Assembly (NCBI RefSeq): GCF_000956595.1
Contig: NZ_JYOO01000021.1
Span: forward strand, 32,974-96,973
Direction of reading: 5' to 3'
Source of the DNA: Priestia aryabhattai B8W22
Lineage (GTDB): Bacteria > Bacillota > Bacilli > Bacillales > Bacillaceae_H
DNA length: 64,000 bases
A program made the position numbers and the translations under genes. Each line of letters opens with the position of its first letter. Within the stretch, counting starts at the first letter, position 1. Below, one piece after another: positions 8,389 through 17,250 of the stretch. The notes under the pieces were generated by a model. It did not search any database and was not told the DNA's origin. It saw only the letters and a program-made list of their open reading frames with translations.

Positions 8389-9705
8389 ATGCTAGCACTA
8401 CTAGGTTTTACAATGATTATTGTCTTTACGTATCTCATTATGTCAAAAAGGATGTCTCCTATCGTAGCTTTAATGGTCATTCCACTTCTTTTTGCGGTGA
8501 TTGGAGGGTTTGGCAAAGGCGTCGGAGACATGATGCTAGAAGGGTTAAAACAAGTAGCTCCGTCAGCTGCGATGCTGCTGTTCGCCATCTTATATTTCGG
8601 GGTTATGATTGATGCCGGACTGTTTGATCCATTAATTAAGCAGCTGTTAAAAATCGTAAAAGGCGATCCGCTTAAAATCGTCATCGGAACGGCTCTTCTA
8701 TCGCTTTTAGTTGCACTAGACGGAGACGGTACAACCACTTATATGATTACGGTTTCTGCTCTTCTTCCACTTTATAAACGCCTGAATATGAGTCCGTTAG
8801 TGTTAACGACAGTTGCGATGCTTTCTCTTAGTATTATGAGCAGCATGACGCCTTGGGGAGGCCCGGCTACTCGTGCGATTGTCGCCCTTCACCTCGATGC
8901 ATCTGAGTTCTTTATTCCACTTCTTCCAACGTTAATTGGCGGAGCTTTGTGGGTTGTTTTTACAGGCTATATTCTTGGAAAAAAAGAGCGCAGACGACTT
9001 GGTGCTATTGACATTGAGCAGTTTGAATTAAAAAGCTCGCTTGCGTTTGCTGAAGACGCATCTTTAACTTCTCAAGAAGATATTACACAGCCTAAAAAAA
9101 TCTGGATTAACTTAGCTTTAACCATTGCACTAATGGTCGTGTTAGTTTCTGGCATTTGGTCAGTTTCTGTTTTATTTATGATTGGTTTTGCGCTTGCTCT
9201 TATGATTAACTATCCAAAACTTGAGGATCAAAAAGAACGTTTAATGGCTCATGCAGGCAACGCGTTAACTGTTGCAGCCCTTGTTTTTGCAGCCGGTATT
9301 TTTACAGGAATACTATCTGGCACTAAAATGGTTGATGAAATGGCAAGCCTGTTAATTCATTTAGTTCCTGATTCACTCGGTTCATTTTTACCGACAATCG
9401 TTGCTTTAACAAGCATGCCGTTTACATTTGTGATGAGTAACGACGCTTATTACTTCGGTGTTTTACCAATATTCGCTGAAACAGCTGCTTCTTACGGAAT
9501 TGATCCGATGGAAATTGCGCGAGCTTCAGTACTCGGACAACCTGTTCATCTGTTAAGTCCGCTTGTGGCGTCTACTTTCTTACTTGTAGGTATGGTAGGT
9601 GTTGACCTTGGTGAACATCAGCGCTTTGCATTTAAATGGGCCATTTTAACATCTCTTGTTCTAATTGCCCTTGCTATTGTCACAGGCGCACTTACGCTAT
9701 TTTAA
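8389..9705 (+). CDS. CitMHS-family citrate/tricarboxylate:cation symporter
   Basis: 438 residues, about 12 membrane helices. Family marks include the ALDGDGTTTYMIT segment (residues ~109-121), SSMTPWGGPATR (~148-160) and FVMSNDAYYFGVLP near the C-terminus, all typical of CitM/CitN carriers that import metal-bound citrate or related tricarboxylates with protons. AAAGGAGG lies eight bases before the ATG. Together with the PrpF isomerase and LysR regulator it suggests uptake and isomerisation of an aconitate-like acid. The citST regulators that control B. subtilis citM are not in this window. Confidence 0.92.
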   Translation: MLALLGFTMIIVFTYLIMSKRMSPIVALMVIPLLFAVIGGFGKGVGDMMLEGLKQVAPSAAMLLFAILYFGVMIDAGLFDPLIKQLLKIVKGDPLKIVIGTALLSLLVALDGDGTTTYMITVSALLPLYKRLNMSPLVLTTVAMLSLSIMSSMTPWGGPATRAIVALHLDASEFFIPLLPTLIGGALWVVFTGYILGKKERRRLGAIDIEQFELKSSLAFAEDASLTSQEDITQPKKIWINLALTIALMVVLVSGIWSVSVLFMIGFALALMINYPKLEDQKERLMAHAGNALTVAALVFAAGIFTGILSGTKMVDEMASLLIHLVPDSLGSFLPTIVALTSMPFTFVMSNDAYYFGVLPIFAETAASYGIDPMEIARASVLGQPVHLLSPLVASTFLLVGMVGVDLGEHQRFAFKWAILTSLVLIALAIVTGALTLF

Positions 9706-9772
9706 TAGGAATAAAAGCCGTTATGGCTCTTTATTAATAAATTGATAAATGATAGGTGGAGGTACTTCTAAA

Positions 9773-9934
9773 ATGTATGTAATTACGTGTTATGTAGGAA
9801 AAGGTGAAATGAGAATGTACGAGTTTGATAGTAAAGAAGACGCGCTTGCTCAGCTCAAAAAGCTGAAAGGCTGCACCATTCTTTCAGAAGTTGTTTACTT
9901 TAATGATTCATCAGTTATTCCGGTAGCTATTTAA
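9773..9934 (+). CDS. Small protein of unknown function (53 aa)
   Basis: Starts at the ATG at 9773, with AGGTGGAGG nine bases upstream; a longer in-frame start at 9749 has no ribosome site. It has a compact beta-alpha-beta look (MYVITCYVGKGEMRMYEFDS) ending in hydrophobic residues. No family recognised. It has no terminator separating it from the upstream carrier gene and could be read through from it. Confidence 0.65.
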   Translation: MYVITCYVGKGEMRMYEFDSKEDALAQLKKLKGCTILSEVVYFNDSSVIPVAI

Positions 9935-9970
9935 TTATGCACCACTCAACCCTATAGGTACAAACTTGAT

Positions 9971-10006
9971 AAGCTTCCTTTCGCTCAAAAGGAAGCTTCT
10001 TTTTTT
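9971..10006. terminator. Bidirectional terminator
   Basis: AAGCTTCCTTT paired with AAAGGAAGCTT around a six-base loop, followed by T7. It lies between convergent genes. Confidence 0.85.
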
Positions 10007-10040
10007 ATGTTCTTCTGAGACTTCGGTCCCTTCTCTCTCA

Positions 10041-10724
10041 TCAACGTTTTGTTACGTCTGGTTCGTTTTGTTTCCTTGCTTCAATCATATGAATAATTCG
10101 ATTAGTATGTGGAGTTAACGCTGTACATTTTTGATAGAAGGCGCCGTCTACAACAAGCAGCTCTTCGTCCATTCCGCAAAACTTGCAGCGAAGCTCTTGT
10201 GGTCCACTGTAGGATGTGTGATAGACATTATCGTTAAAGATGGTGTAAAAAGTATCTCTTTGCTGGGCATCGTAAAAGCCATATTGCTGGTTATCGTCGT
10301 CGCGGTAGTTAACACCATAGTTCCGTTCAAATTCTTCTTGAGTAAATCCATCCTGCAAAAGTTCATTTTGTACTAGTTCTCTTAAACAATCTTCTATTTC
10401 TTCGTAGTTAAATGAACAATTATGTGCGTAAACATCTAGTTCTTCAGTGCTGTTTTCTTTTACCATCACTTCACTGCCGCAAATCTTACAGGGGTGTTTA
10501 GGGCACTGTTGATCAAAGTAAGAGAGCGTTTGTACCTTTTCCACTGCTATTTCATCGCTCACCTTTTTAAATTTAATCATCACGTTTTCTGTTTGACTAA
10601 CGTTTTCGTTATACAATATCACTTCATATTCATCTATATTCTTTCCGTTTTCTGTTCGACTCAAATGCTCCATTACTTCATATGAAGAAATAGTAAAAAA
10701 CTCTTTAAAATTCACCACTAACAT
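10041..10724 (-). CDS. Conserved-looking protein with two CxxC zinc-ribbon motifs
   Basis: 227 residues starting at ATG 10724 behind TTGGAAGG. Two cysteine clusters, CPKHPCKICG near residue 74 and CKFCGMDEE near residue 178, each look like half of a zinc ribbon. The region between is acidic. No membrane segment or signal peptide. I do not recognise the family. It is a single gene with its own terminator at 9971-10006. Confidence 0.75.
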   Translation of the reverse strand: MLVVNFKEFFTISSYEVMEHLSRTENGKNIDEYEVILYNENVSQTENVMIKFKKVSDEIAVEKVQTLSYFDQQCPKHPCKICGSEVMVKENSTEELDVYAHNCSFNYEEIEDCLRELVQNELLQDGFTQEEFERNYGVNYRDDDNQQYGFYDAQQRDTFYTIFNDNVYHTSYSGPQELRCKFCGMDEELLVVDGAFYQKCTALTPHTNRIIHMIEARKQNEPDVTKR

Positions 10725-10877
10725 GCATCCTTCCAAAAAATTTACGTTCTCTATGTACCTGCTCTATACTACCATTTCTTCAAAGGCTTGCACCACTAAA
10801 CGAACTTCTTTTAGGTTCGTGCATATCCCTTTCTTAACAGGCATACATAGCATTAACCCTTTTATAAGGAGACTTTT

Positions 10878-11113
10878 GTGAATACGTATGTAATCATCAG
10901 CATTGACGTTGTTGCCAGCGCATTTTCATTTCGGAAATATCGAAAGCAAGTCGTTGAAATATATACAATCAGTGAATTTATTCAGGCTAAAAACGGTGCG
11001 GTCGCTACAAGCTCACCTGGTTTGAAAAGTTTTTTAAAGAACCTTACGCTATCGGCCCAAACTATGAAAAAACAGAGGATGATTTTAGCGAGGATGGAGA
11101 TGGCGGAGAATAA
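10878..11113 (+). pseudogene. Small gene probably broken by a one-base homopolymer deletion
   Basis: A good ribosome site (AAGGAG, seven bases) precedes a GTG start. As sequenced, the frame ends at 11117 with an unlikely basic tail. If the A5 run at 10989-10993 were A6, the frame would switch to one ending at TAA 11111-11113 and give a 78-residue protein with a natural aromatic and acidic C-terminus (WFEKFFKEPYAIGPNYEKT, then an Asp/Glu/Gly tail). The function is unknown. A strong terminator follows immediately. Confidence 0.5.
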
Positions 11114-11120
11114 ATAAAAG

Positions 11121-11149
11121 AAAAAACCTGTTGTGACAACAGGTTTTTC
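11121..11149. terminator. Bidirectional terminator
   Basis: A perfect AAAAACCTGTTG stem with its complement, three-base loop and T5, between convergent genes. Confidence 0.9.
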
Positions 11150-11152
11150 TTA

Positions 11153-11797
11153 TTAATCATCGCTTCCTAAAATACCGAAAAAGCGAAGCAAGTTGATGAA
11201 TAGATTAATAAAGTCTAAATAAAGAGATAGTGCCAGCATTGGAACAAGCTCTTCCGTGATTTCACCGTGCTTCATTTTGTTAAAATCATACAGCACGTAA
11301 AGTGAAAAAACGATGGTACCAATCACTGAGAATGCCATGAGTCCAGGCGTTGTTAAGGGACTAAACAGCGAGAAAATGCTGATGCACACTAGGGCTAACA
11401 GTGCTACTAATAAAAAGCTGCCTAAAAACCCTAGATCTTTTTTCGTTTTTGCGCCAATTACACCCATCACCGTAAAAATAACGAACGTGCTTCCAAATGC
11501 ATAAAGAACGACTTGCGCTCCCGCTACTGATGCATAGTAGCTAACAATCGGAAACAGCGTGATGCCTGATATAAATGAAAAGGCATATGTAAAACCGTAT
11601 CCTACGCTTTTTTTCTTGCGTAACATAAATGCCGCAACGAGCATCACAAGTTCAGCAATCGCTAAAGGAAGAAAATAAGCCGGCGGCACATATTGACCTA
11701 CGTATAAGCCAACTGTTGAAATAAACAACGAAAAAATAAATGTGACTAATACTTTTTGAAACAGAGACCGCTGCTCTACTCCAATCACTTCTTGCAT
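11153..11797 (-). CDS. yetJ: YetJ, Bax-inhibitor-1 family pH-sensitive calcium leak channel
   Basis: 214 residues, exactly the length of B. subtilis YetJ, with seven membrane helices. The two aspartates known to form the pH sensor in YetJ, D171 and D195, are both present here at the same positions (in LYDFNK and YLDFIN). The family (TMBIM) lets calcium leak across the membrane in a pH-dependent way. It is a single gene, upstream of a shared terminator. The longest frame starts MQEVIG; the start is not certain to a few codons. Confidence 0.93.
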   Translation of the reverse strand: MQEVIGVEQRSLFQKVLVTFIFSLFISTVGLYVGQYVPPAYFLPLAIAELVMLVAAFMLRKKKSVGYGFTYAFSFISGITLFPIVSYYASVAGAQVVLYAFGSTFVIFTVMGVIGAKTKKDLGFLGSFLLVALLALVCISIFSLFSPLTTPGLMAFSVIGTIVFSLYVLYDFNKMKHGEITEELVPMLALSLYLDFINLFINLLRFFGILGSDD

Positions 11798-11896
11798 GTG
11801 TAAAACCTTCTTTCTAAAATCTGTTATATTTTATATAATACCTACCTTTTTAAGAAAAATAAAGATAATACTAAGGTCTTTTTTCTTATTTATATA

Positions 11897-11936
11897 AACA
11901 AGGAAGCATAGACGCTGCCGTCTATGCTTCCTTGTT
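11897..11936 (-). terminator. Hairpin after the clpP paralogue
   Basis: An 18-bp perfect stem (AACAAGGAAGCATAGACG) with a four-base loop directly after the clpP stop codon. The T tract on the minus strand is interrupted (TTTATATAAAT). Confidence 0.75.
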
Positions 11937-11942
11937 ACCTCT

Positions 11943-12524
11943 TTATTTCGGCAACAGAATACCATCAATAATTCCGTAGTTCTTTGCTTCTTCAGCGCTC
12001 ATAAAATAATCTCGTTCCGTATCATGTGCCACTTTTTCAACCGGCTGTCCCGTTCGTTTTGATATAATTTCATTGATATGCTGCTTTAATTTTAAAATTC
12101 GCCGGGCGCTAATTTCAATTTCAGTCGCCTGCCCTCTAGCCCCTCCCAGCGGCTGATGAATCATAACTTCACTATTTGGAAGTGCATAGCGCTTTCCTTT
12201 TGTTCCCGCCAAAAGAAGCAGTGCGCCAAAAGAAGCGGCCATGCCCGTGCAAATCGTTTGAACGTCCGGCTCGATGTACTGCATCGTATCATAAATCGCA
12301 AACCCTGCTGAAGTCGAACCTCCAGGGCTGTTAATATACAGGGAAATATCTTTTTTAGGATCATCTGCCGCAAGAAACAGCAGCTGCGCAACCACACTGT
12401 TGGCAATATGATCATTGATTTCATCACCAATTAGAATAATTCGGTCTTTTAACAGCCTCGAATAAATATCATACGAACGTTCACCGCGGTTGCTTTGTTC
12501 AATTACATATGGAATTGTACTCAT
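11943..12524 (-). CDS. clpP: ClpP-family serine protease subunit, in an ECF sigma-factor operon
   Basis: 193 residues from the ATG at 12524, which has AAGGAGG upstream; the longer frame to 12578 overlaps the sigma gene and is not used. The catalytic triad is complete: Ser98 in GMAAS, His123 in MIHQP and Asp172 in ERDYF. ClpP forms a 14-mer barrel fed by Clp ATPases. It lies 29 bases after an ECF sigma gene, not in the usual clpP context. I therefore take it as a second, regulated ClpP rather than the housekeeping copy; that is inference. Confidence 0.92.
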   Translation of the reverse strand: MSTIPYVIEQSNRGERSYDIYSRLLKDRIILIGDEINDHIANSVVAQLLFLAADDPKKDISLYINSPGGSTSAGFAIYDTMQYIEPDVQTICTGMAASFGALLLLAGTKGKRYALPNSEVMIHQPLGGARGQATEIEISARRILKLKQHINEIISKRTGQPVEKVAHDTERDYFMSAEEAKNYGIIDGILLPK

Positions 12525-12553
12525 ACATATCCTCCTTATCACACGTAATATGG

Positions 12554-13219
12554 CTATGCAGCCATGCAGAGAGTGCACGTCGGAGTATACGTTGGTTTTT
12601 GAATGACGCTTTTTAAAGAAGGCAACGCATGAATCAAAAGTTCTGGATCCTGCGCTTCTAGCGTCTTATAAAAAAGCTCTGACAGCTCTTTTCGTTCTTT
12701 TTCATCCCAAAAAGAATCCGTAGAAAACGGCTCACCGTCTTTTTCTAACCGCTGCTTGGCACGATGCAAATTGCTTTTTACCGCTGTTTCTGACGTTTGT
12801 AAAATCGAAGCGATTTCTTTCACCTGATAGCGGAATCCTTCTTTTAAGAAAAAGATAACCGCTTGCTTCGGCGTAAATTGACTAAGCAGCAGCTCGACCG
12901 AGTGTCCCTTACTATCAAACGTATGCTTGCCGTCTTGCTGCTCCAAACCTTTTTCTTCGGCTATTCCTTCACGCTTTCGTTTTCTCAGCAGATCAATCCA
13001 GTGGTGGTACGCAATTTTATTTAACAGCGCGGAAGACAGCTTGTGCTCTTCACCTTTATATCGCTGAGCTTTTAAATACGTTTCTTGGGCAATATCATCT
13101 CCGTCCCACACATTTTGTGCTAAAAAGCGGCAGTACTGCTGCAATTTTGGGTAATGCTCGTTCCAGCATGCATCGTTAAAGCTTTCTGTTTGTGTTTCGA
13201 TTTTTTTTGAATGTGACAT
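12554..13219 (-). CDS. ECF-type RNA polymerase sigma factor
   Basis: 221 residues starting at the ATG at 13219 (AAAGGAG eight bases upstream; the GTG at 13228 is inside that site). Region 2 includes [16 protein letters not shown] (residues ~42-57), and region 4 the helix-turn-helix [23 protein letters not shown]. After region 4 there is a ~55-residue C-terminal extension ending CTLCMAA, reminiscent of ECF groups that carry their own regulatory tail. No anti-sigma gene is adjacent; the next gene in the operon is clpP. Confidence 0.88.
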   Translation of the reverse strand: MSHSKKIETQTESFNDACWNEHYPKLQQYCRFLAQNVWDGDDIAQETYLKAQRYKGEEHKLSSALLNKIAYHHWIDLLRKRKREGIAEEKGLEQQDGKHTFDSKGHSVELLLSQFTPKQAVIFFLKEGFRYQVKEIASILQTSETAVKSNLHRAKQRLEKDGEPFSTDSFWDEKERKELSELFYKTLEAQDPELLIHALPSLKSVIQKPTYTPTCTLCMAA

Positions 13220-13323
13220 GATTTTCACTCCTTTTGCACTCTCTATTTAGTAAACGATTAAAGGAAGTTCAAAAGATACGGGGCATCAAACTTTTTTACA
13301 TATTATACGCTTAAACAGCCGTT

Positions 13324-13341
13324 TTTTTGTATTATAATGAA
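13324..13341 (+). promoter_or_regulatory. -10 region of the DUF2199 gene promoter
   Basis: A perfect TATAAT inside the run TTGTATTATAATG, 40 bases before the start codon. A weak -35 (TTAAAC) lies 16 bases upstream of it. Confidence 0.5.
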
Positions 13342-13371
13342 GATACTTTTATCTGAGGAGTCTAAAATAAT

Positions 13372-13911
13372 ATGCGAAGAAGACGATTATACGGCAAGAA
13401 GAAAACGAACAAACTTCACTATAAAGACTCAACCTGTAAACACCCTCAGCCCGCTTTGCCTATGAGCTATACAAGTGAGGCTCCTTTTTACTATTATGAG
13501 GCGTCAGACGATGAAAGACAGAATGACTTTGAACTATATTCAGAGATTTGTATCATGAACCAAGAACATTTTTTCGTAAGAGGCTGTGTTGAAATTCCTG
13601 TTCTTAATGAAGAAGAATTTTTCACTTGGAACATATGGGTTTCTTTAAGCGAAGAAAATTTCCGCCGAATGATCGATTTATGGAAAAATGACCAAAGAGA
13701 AAATGAACCGCCTTATTTCGGCTGGTTTTCAGTTTCCATTCCAGGGTATCCTGAAACGTTAAATTTAAAAACAAATGTGCATACACGATCCGTTGGAACA
13801 AGACCGCTCATCGAGTTAGAACCGACGGATCATCCTTTAGCCGTCGAGCAGCGGGAAGGAATAACGCTAGAGCGAATCAAAGACATACAAAAGCAATTGA
13901 CTTCATATTAA
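13372..13911 (+). CDS. DUF2199-family protein
   Basis: 179 residues. The central block EHFFVRGCVEIPVL followed by FTWNIWVSLSEENF and YFGWFSVSIPGYPET is the DUF2199 pattern. Most family members begin with a CxxC zinc motif; here the N-terminus is very basic (MRRRRLYGKKK) and keeps only one cysteine (STCKH). The metal site is therefore probably lost. The function of the family is unknown. Ribosome site TGAGGAG, 12 bases before the ATG. Confidence 0.85.
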   Translation: MRRRRLYGKKKTNKLHYKDSTCKHPQPALPMSYTSEAPFYYYEASDDERQNDFELYSEICIMNQEHFFVRGCVEIPVLNEEEFFTWNIWVSLSEENFRRMIDLWKNDQRENEPPYFGWFSVSIPGYPETLNLKTNVHTRSVGTRPLIELEPTDHPLAVEQREGITLERIKDIQKQLTSY

Positions 13912-13945
13912 AAAACAAGACAGCCCCAGACTGTCTTGTTTTTTT
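13911..13945. terminator. Bidirectional terminator between the DUF2199 gene and pgdS
   Basis: AAAACAAGACAG stem with its complement and T7, between convergent genes. Confidence 0.9.
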
Positions 13946-13949
13946 ACCT

Positions 13950-15200
13950 TTATGGCATGCGCTTTGCTCCGTAGTATTTAGGCGCCCAGTAGCTGTCTAC
14001 TTTATAGTTTGTAATTTTCACGCCTTCGGATGTAGATACGTGAACGACATAGTCATTTCCAATATAAATAGATGGAATAAGTGAACTTCCTTCAAAAAAG
14101 ACGAGATCTCCTGGCTTCAAGTCAGATTGTGAAATGGTTTCTCCTGCTTCCCACTGCTGACTCGCATAGCGCGGAATGTCTTTTCCGGCTGCTTCTTTGT
14201 AAATGTATTGAACAAAGCCAGCCGTATCAAAGCCTGTAGAAGGGCTTGTCCCCCCTTGTGCATAAGGTACTTCTCCTACATATTTAAGAGATTCCGTCAC
14301 AAATGGATTGTCTTTTGACAGCGCTAAGTCATCGTAGCGTCTTGCTCCGGCATACTTAGACGTCCAGTAGCTGCTCGTCAGGTAATCAACCGTCACATTT
14401 TCACTGCGCTTCGCGTGAACAAACTGATTGCCGCCTGCGTAGATGCCAACGTGTGAAATCCCTTCCCGATACGTATCTTTAAAAAAGATAACGTCTCCTG
14501 GTTTTAAATCTTCGCGAGCAACTTCTTCGCCAACTTGCCACTGCTGATCGGTTGATCGCGGCAAATAGACATCGGATGCATGCTGAAATACATACGCAAC
14601 AAATGCGGAGCAGTCAAAACCGTCCGTTGGCGACTCACCTCCAAATACATATGGTGTGCCGAGATGTTTTAGCGCTTCTGCAATCACTTCATTATCTTTT
14701 GCAATTTCCGGTGCTCCTGTAATGCGCTTTGCTTTGGCAAAATGTGATGACCAATAGGCGCTGCTTGAAATGTTTTTTACAACAACTTTTCCGTCTGAAG
14801 AAGATGCATAAATCATTTCATCGTCTCCGATATAAATGGCGGCTACGTTCACTTCACCGTTTTCATTGGTGTCAAAAAACAATACATCGCCTGCCTGCAG
14901 CTCACTTTTGTCAACATCTGTTCCAAGCTCTGATTGTTCTTTCACCGAACGAGGAAGCGTTGTATCAAGCGCTTGCTTGAACACATATTGAACAAATCCA
15001 GAGCTGTCAAACCCGTCGCTTAGCGTTTCGCCTCCGGACGTATAGTCGGCTCCTTCATATGTTTTGGCTTTTTCGGCAATCACGCTTTCATCTGTGGCAG
15101 CCTGTACTTGTACAGCTTTTTCAGCAGGAAAAGCGCCTTCATAAAAAGTAGTAAGACTAAGTCCTAACGCTGTGACCATAAGAGGTTTCATTACTTTCAT
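13950..15200 (-). CDS. pgdS: PgdS-like gamma-DL-glutamyl hydrolase with three NlpC/P60 domains
   Basis: 416 residues: signal peptide (cleavage near AQA, residue ~34), then three NlpC/P60 repeats (roughly 38-160, 165-290, 295-416). Only the middle repeat keeps the catalytic Cys (DGFDCSAF) and His (SHVGIYAG). The first has Ser for Cys and the third Thr for Cys (GFDTAGFV), both without the His. The same arrangement and several identical blocks (FDTAGFVQY, PSIYIGN) are found in B. subtilis PgdS, which cuts poly-gamma-glutamate outside the cell. It stands alone, with AAAGGAG before the ATG and a terminator after it. No capsule genes are in the window. Confidence 0.93.
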   Translation of the reverse strand: MKVMKPLMVTALGLSLTTFYEGAFPAEKAVQVQAATDESVIAEKAKTYEGADYTSGGETLSDGFDSSGFVQYVFKQALDTTLPRSVKEQSELGTDVDKSELQAGDVLFFDTNENGEVNVAAIYIGDDEMIYASSSDGKVVVKNISSSAYWSSHFAKAKRITGAPEIAKDNEVIAEALKHLGTPYVFGGESPTDGFDCSAFVAYVFQHASDVYLPRSTDQQWQVGEEVAREDLKPGDVIFFKDTYREGISHVGIYAGGNQFVHAKRSENVTVDYLTSSYWTSKYAGARRYDDLALSKDNPFVTESLKYVGEVPYAQGGTSPSTGFDTAGFVQYIYKEAAGKDIPRYASQQWEAGETISQSDLKPGDLVFFEGSSLIPSIYIGNDYVVHVSTSEGVKITNYKVDSYWAPKYYGAKRMP

Positions 15201-15346
15201 GTTTGTTCTCCTTTGTTTTTTATTTCATCCAAAAAGTTTTATATGTAAATGGTTCCCCTGTTAAAGTATGGTGCAGATGGATGGGAATTGGCTAGTACCT
15301 TTTGGCTTAAATATGCTTACCTTCCAAAGTCCTGTAAAAAATCCAT

Positions 15347-15379
15347 AAAAAAACTCGGCGCATTACGCCGAGCTTTTTT
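15347..15379 (-). terminator. Terminator after the MFS gene
   Basis: ACTCGGCG paired with CGCCGAGC around CATTA, flanked by A and T runs; it overlaps the MFS stop codon. Confidence 0.85.
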
Positions 15380-16577
15380 ATTTCATGCCTACCTGGATAT
15401 TTGCTGCTTTTTGTTTTTGACGTAAATGTGCAATCCACTTGTAGTAAAGTGTAATCAAAAGAACAAAAATACCAAGCGCAAAGTATAGTTTTGAATACCC
15501 TAAAGCACCTGCTGCAATTCCTAATACGAATGAACCAACCGCAATACCACTATCATAAAACGTAAAGAATGTGGCAGTTGCATATGCGCTTCGGTGAGCA
15601 GGCGCCGCTTGAATTGCAAGCGTTTGGAAGCTAGGAAGCAGCGTTCCGTAGCCTAGTCCTACTAACGCACCTGAAAACAGCAGCATCCAAGAAGAATGCG
15701 TAAGACTTAAGCTAAATAGACCAATCGCAAAGACAATACATGATGGAATAATCACAATGTTTGGGCCAGCTTTATCAAATAATCTTCCTGTAAACGGTCG
15801 TGAAATCAGCATCGCAGCTGCGAACACGACAAAGAAAAAGCTTGCTGTTTTAATCAATCCAAGCGACTGTGCGTACACAGAAATAAAAGAAATAATACTT
15901 GCATACGAAAAAGAAACAAGAATACCTACAGATGAAATCGGCATGGATTTCTTTTCAAACAAATCGCTCAGTGAAAATGATTTCTTTACTGACGGAGCAG
16001 CGTTTTCCTGAAGATTTTTGACCATCATGCCGCACAGCCAGCCAACGAGCATAATCACGCCAAACACAAGGAAAATAATGTTGTATGCCATGTACTGATG
16101 AAGCGTTAATGCTAAAAACGGCCCTGCAACAACGGCTAAGTTCATTGACATTCCAAAGTAGCCAAGTCCTTCTCCTCGTCGTTTAGCGGGAACTAAATCC
16201 GCTGCAATCGCTCCGGTGACGGTTGTCGCTAAGCTGAATGAAATTCCTTGGAAGAAGCGCAGTAATAAAAGCACGTTAAAATGGTGGATAAGCATATACA
16301 AGAAGGAAGAAAGCGCAAAAATGAGGGTACTAAATACGAGCGTTTTTTTCTTTCCAATGTTTTCAATGACTTTCCCTGAAAATGGTCTCACAATAATCGC
16401 AGATAATAAAAAGATAGTAACAACAAGCCCTGCCTGCGTACTCGTGCCGTCTAAGGCGTCTAATACATAAATCGGCAGCAGCGTCAGCAATGCATAAAAC
16501 ACGACAAAAATAAAAAAGTTGGTAATCGCAATGCTGATAAAGCTTTTAGTCCAGATTGGCTCCTGCTGGTTCGTCAT
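15378..16577 (-). CDS. ywoG: MFS efflux transporter (YwoG-like)
   Basis: 399 residues with 12 membrane helices of the major facilitator superfamily, and the inter-helix 2-3 motif (RPFSGKVIENIGKKK). Its start overlaps the end of the upstream MarR gene by 32 bases, so the two form one translationally coupled unit, as with B. subtilis ywoH-ywoG. The likely role is export of a toxic compound sensed by the MarR protein. The substrate is unknown. RBS GGGTGA. Confidence 0.85.
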   Translation of the reverse strand: MTNQQEPIWTKSFISIAITNFFIFVVFYALLTLLPIYVLDALDGTSTQAGLVVTIFLLSAIIVRPFSGKVIENIGKKKTLVFSTLIFALSSFLYMLIHHFNVLLLLRFFQGISFSLATTVTGAIAADLVPAKRRGEGLGYFGMSMNLAVVAGPFLALTLHQYMAYNIIFLVFGVIMLVGWLCGMMVKNLQENAAPSVKKSFSLSDLFEKKSMPISSVGILVSFSYASIISFISVYAQSLGLIKTASFFFVVFAAAMLISRPFTGRLFDKAGPNIVIIPSCIVFAIGLFSLSLTHSSWMLLFSGALVGLGYGTLLPSFQTLAIQAAPAHRSAYATATFFTFYDSGIAVGSFVLGIAAGALGYSKLYFALGIFVLLITLYYKWIAHLRQKQKAANIQVGMK

Positions 16578-16998
16578 TCATTTCACCCTTTTCTGTAGAT
16601 TTACAAATTTTCTTTAATAATGAAATAAGCTGATCCTGTTCGCTTTCGGATAAAGCAATCAGCAAATTTTCTTCTAAACATTGAATCTTTTGCTGAATTT
16701 CCGGAAGCCTTTCCTTCGCTTGAGGAGATAAATAAACGATGCGCTCTCGTTTATCACTGCCTGCTTTTCGGATAATCCATCCGCTTTTTTCAAGCCTTGT
16801 TAACGTTCGCGTAACCGTTGGCGCTTCGACATTTAAATACTGCCAAATCTCCGTTTGCGTCATCGAGCCAAATCGCTTTAAACAAAATAAAATCGAATAC
16901 TGTGAGCTGTATAGCCCGTACGCTTTTAGCACTTCGTTTACTTCTTTAATAGACAATCTCGACTTTTGATGAAGCTCATGAAACACCAAGTTATTCAC
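16546..16998 (-). CDS. ywoH: MarR-family repressor (YwoH-like)
   Basis: About 150 residues with a MarR winged helix: SMTQTEIWQYLNVEAPTVTRTLTRLEKSGWI, then the wing with SDKRERIVYLS. Two GTG codons are possible; the one at 16998 has GAGGTGAG at the right distance, while the one at 17007 lies within that site. The 12-bp palindrome upstream is the obvious autoregulatory operator. It represses itself and the overlapping MFS gene by inference. Confidence 0.9.
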   Translation of the reverse strand: MNNLVFHELHQKSRLSIKEVNEVLKAYGLYSSQYSILFCLKRFGSMTQTEIWQYLNVEAPTVTRTLTRLEKSGWIIRKAGSDKRERIVYLSPQAKERLPEIQQKIQCLEENLLIALSESEQDQLISLLKKICKSTEKGEMNDEPAGANLD

Positions 16999-17024
16999 TT
17001 TTCTCACCTCACCTTTTAATTTAT

Positions 17025-17036
17025 TTACCTAGGTAA
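17025..17036. promoter_or_regulatory. Perfect palindrome, likely MarR operator
   Basis: TTACCTAGGTAA, a 12-bp perfect dyad 27 bases upstream of the marR start. MarR proteins bind such short palindromes over their own promoter. Confidence 0.7.
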
Positions 17037-17250
17037 CTAATTGTTCTTTTATTAGTATATGTGCTGTTAGTTGATGTGTAAAGGCAGCTAAAAAGATCGA
17101 AAATCAGCTGTTTTCTCTTATTTTCTACTAATGATTTACGCTTTCACTTCTGTTTTCTTATTCTTTCGCATCACGAAACTTTTTGTATATATTTATATGC
17201 ACCTGCAAACTCTTTTAAAGAAGACGAAACAATATGCGGGAGGCTGGTAT

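Noticed and set aside
10494..10685. Plus-strand frames inside 10041-10724
   Set aside because: Shadow frames of the cysteine-motif gene; no ribosome sites.
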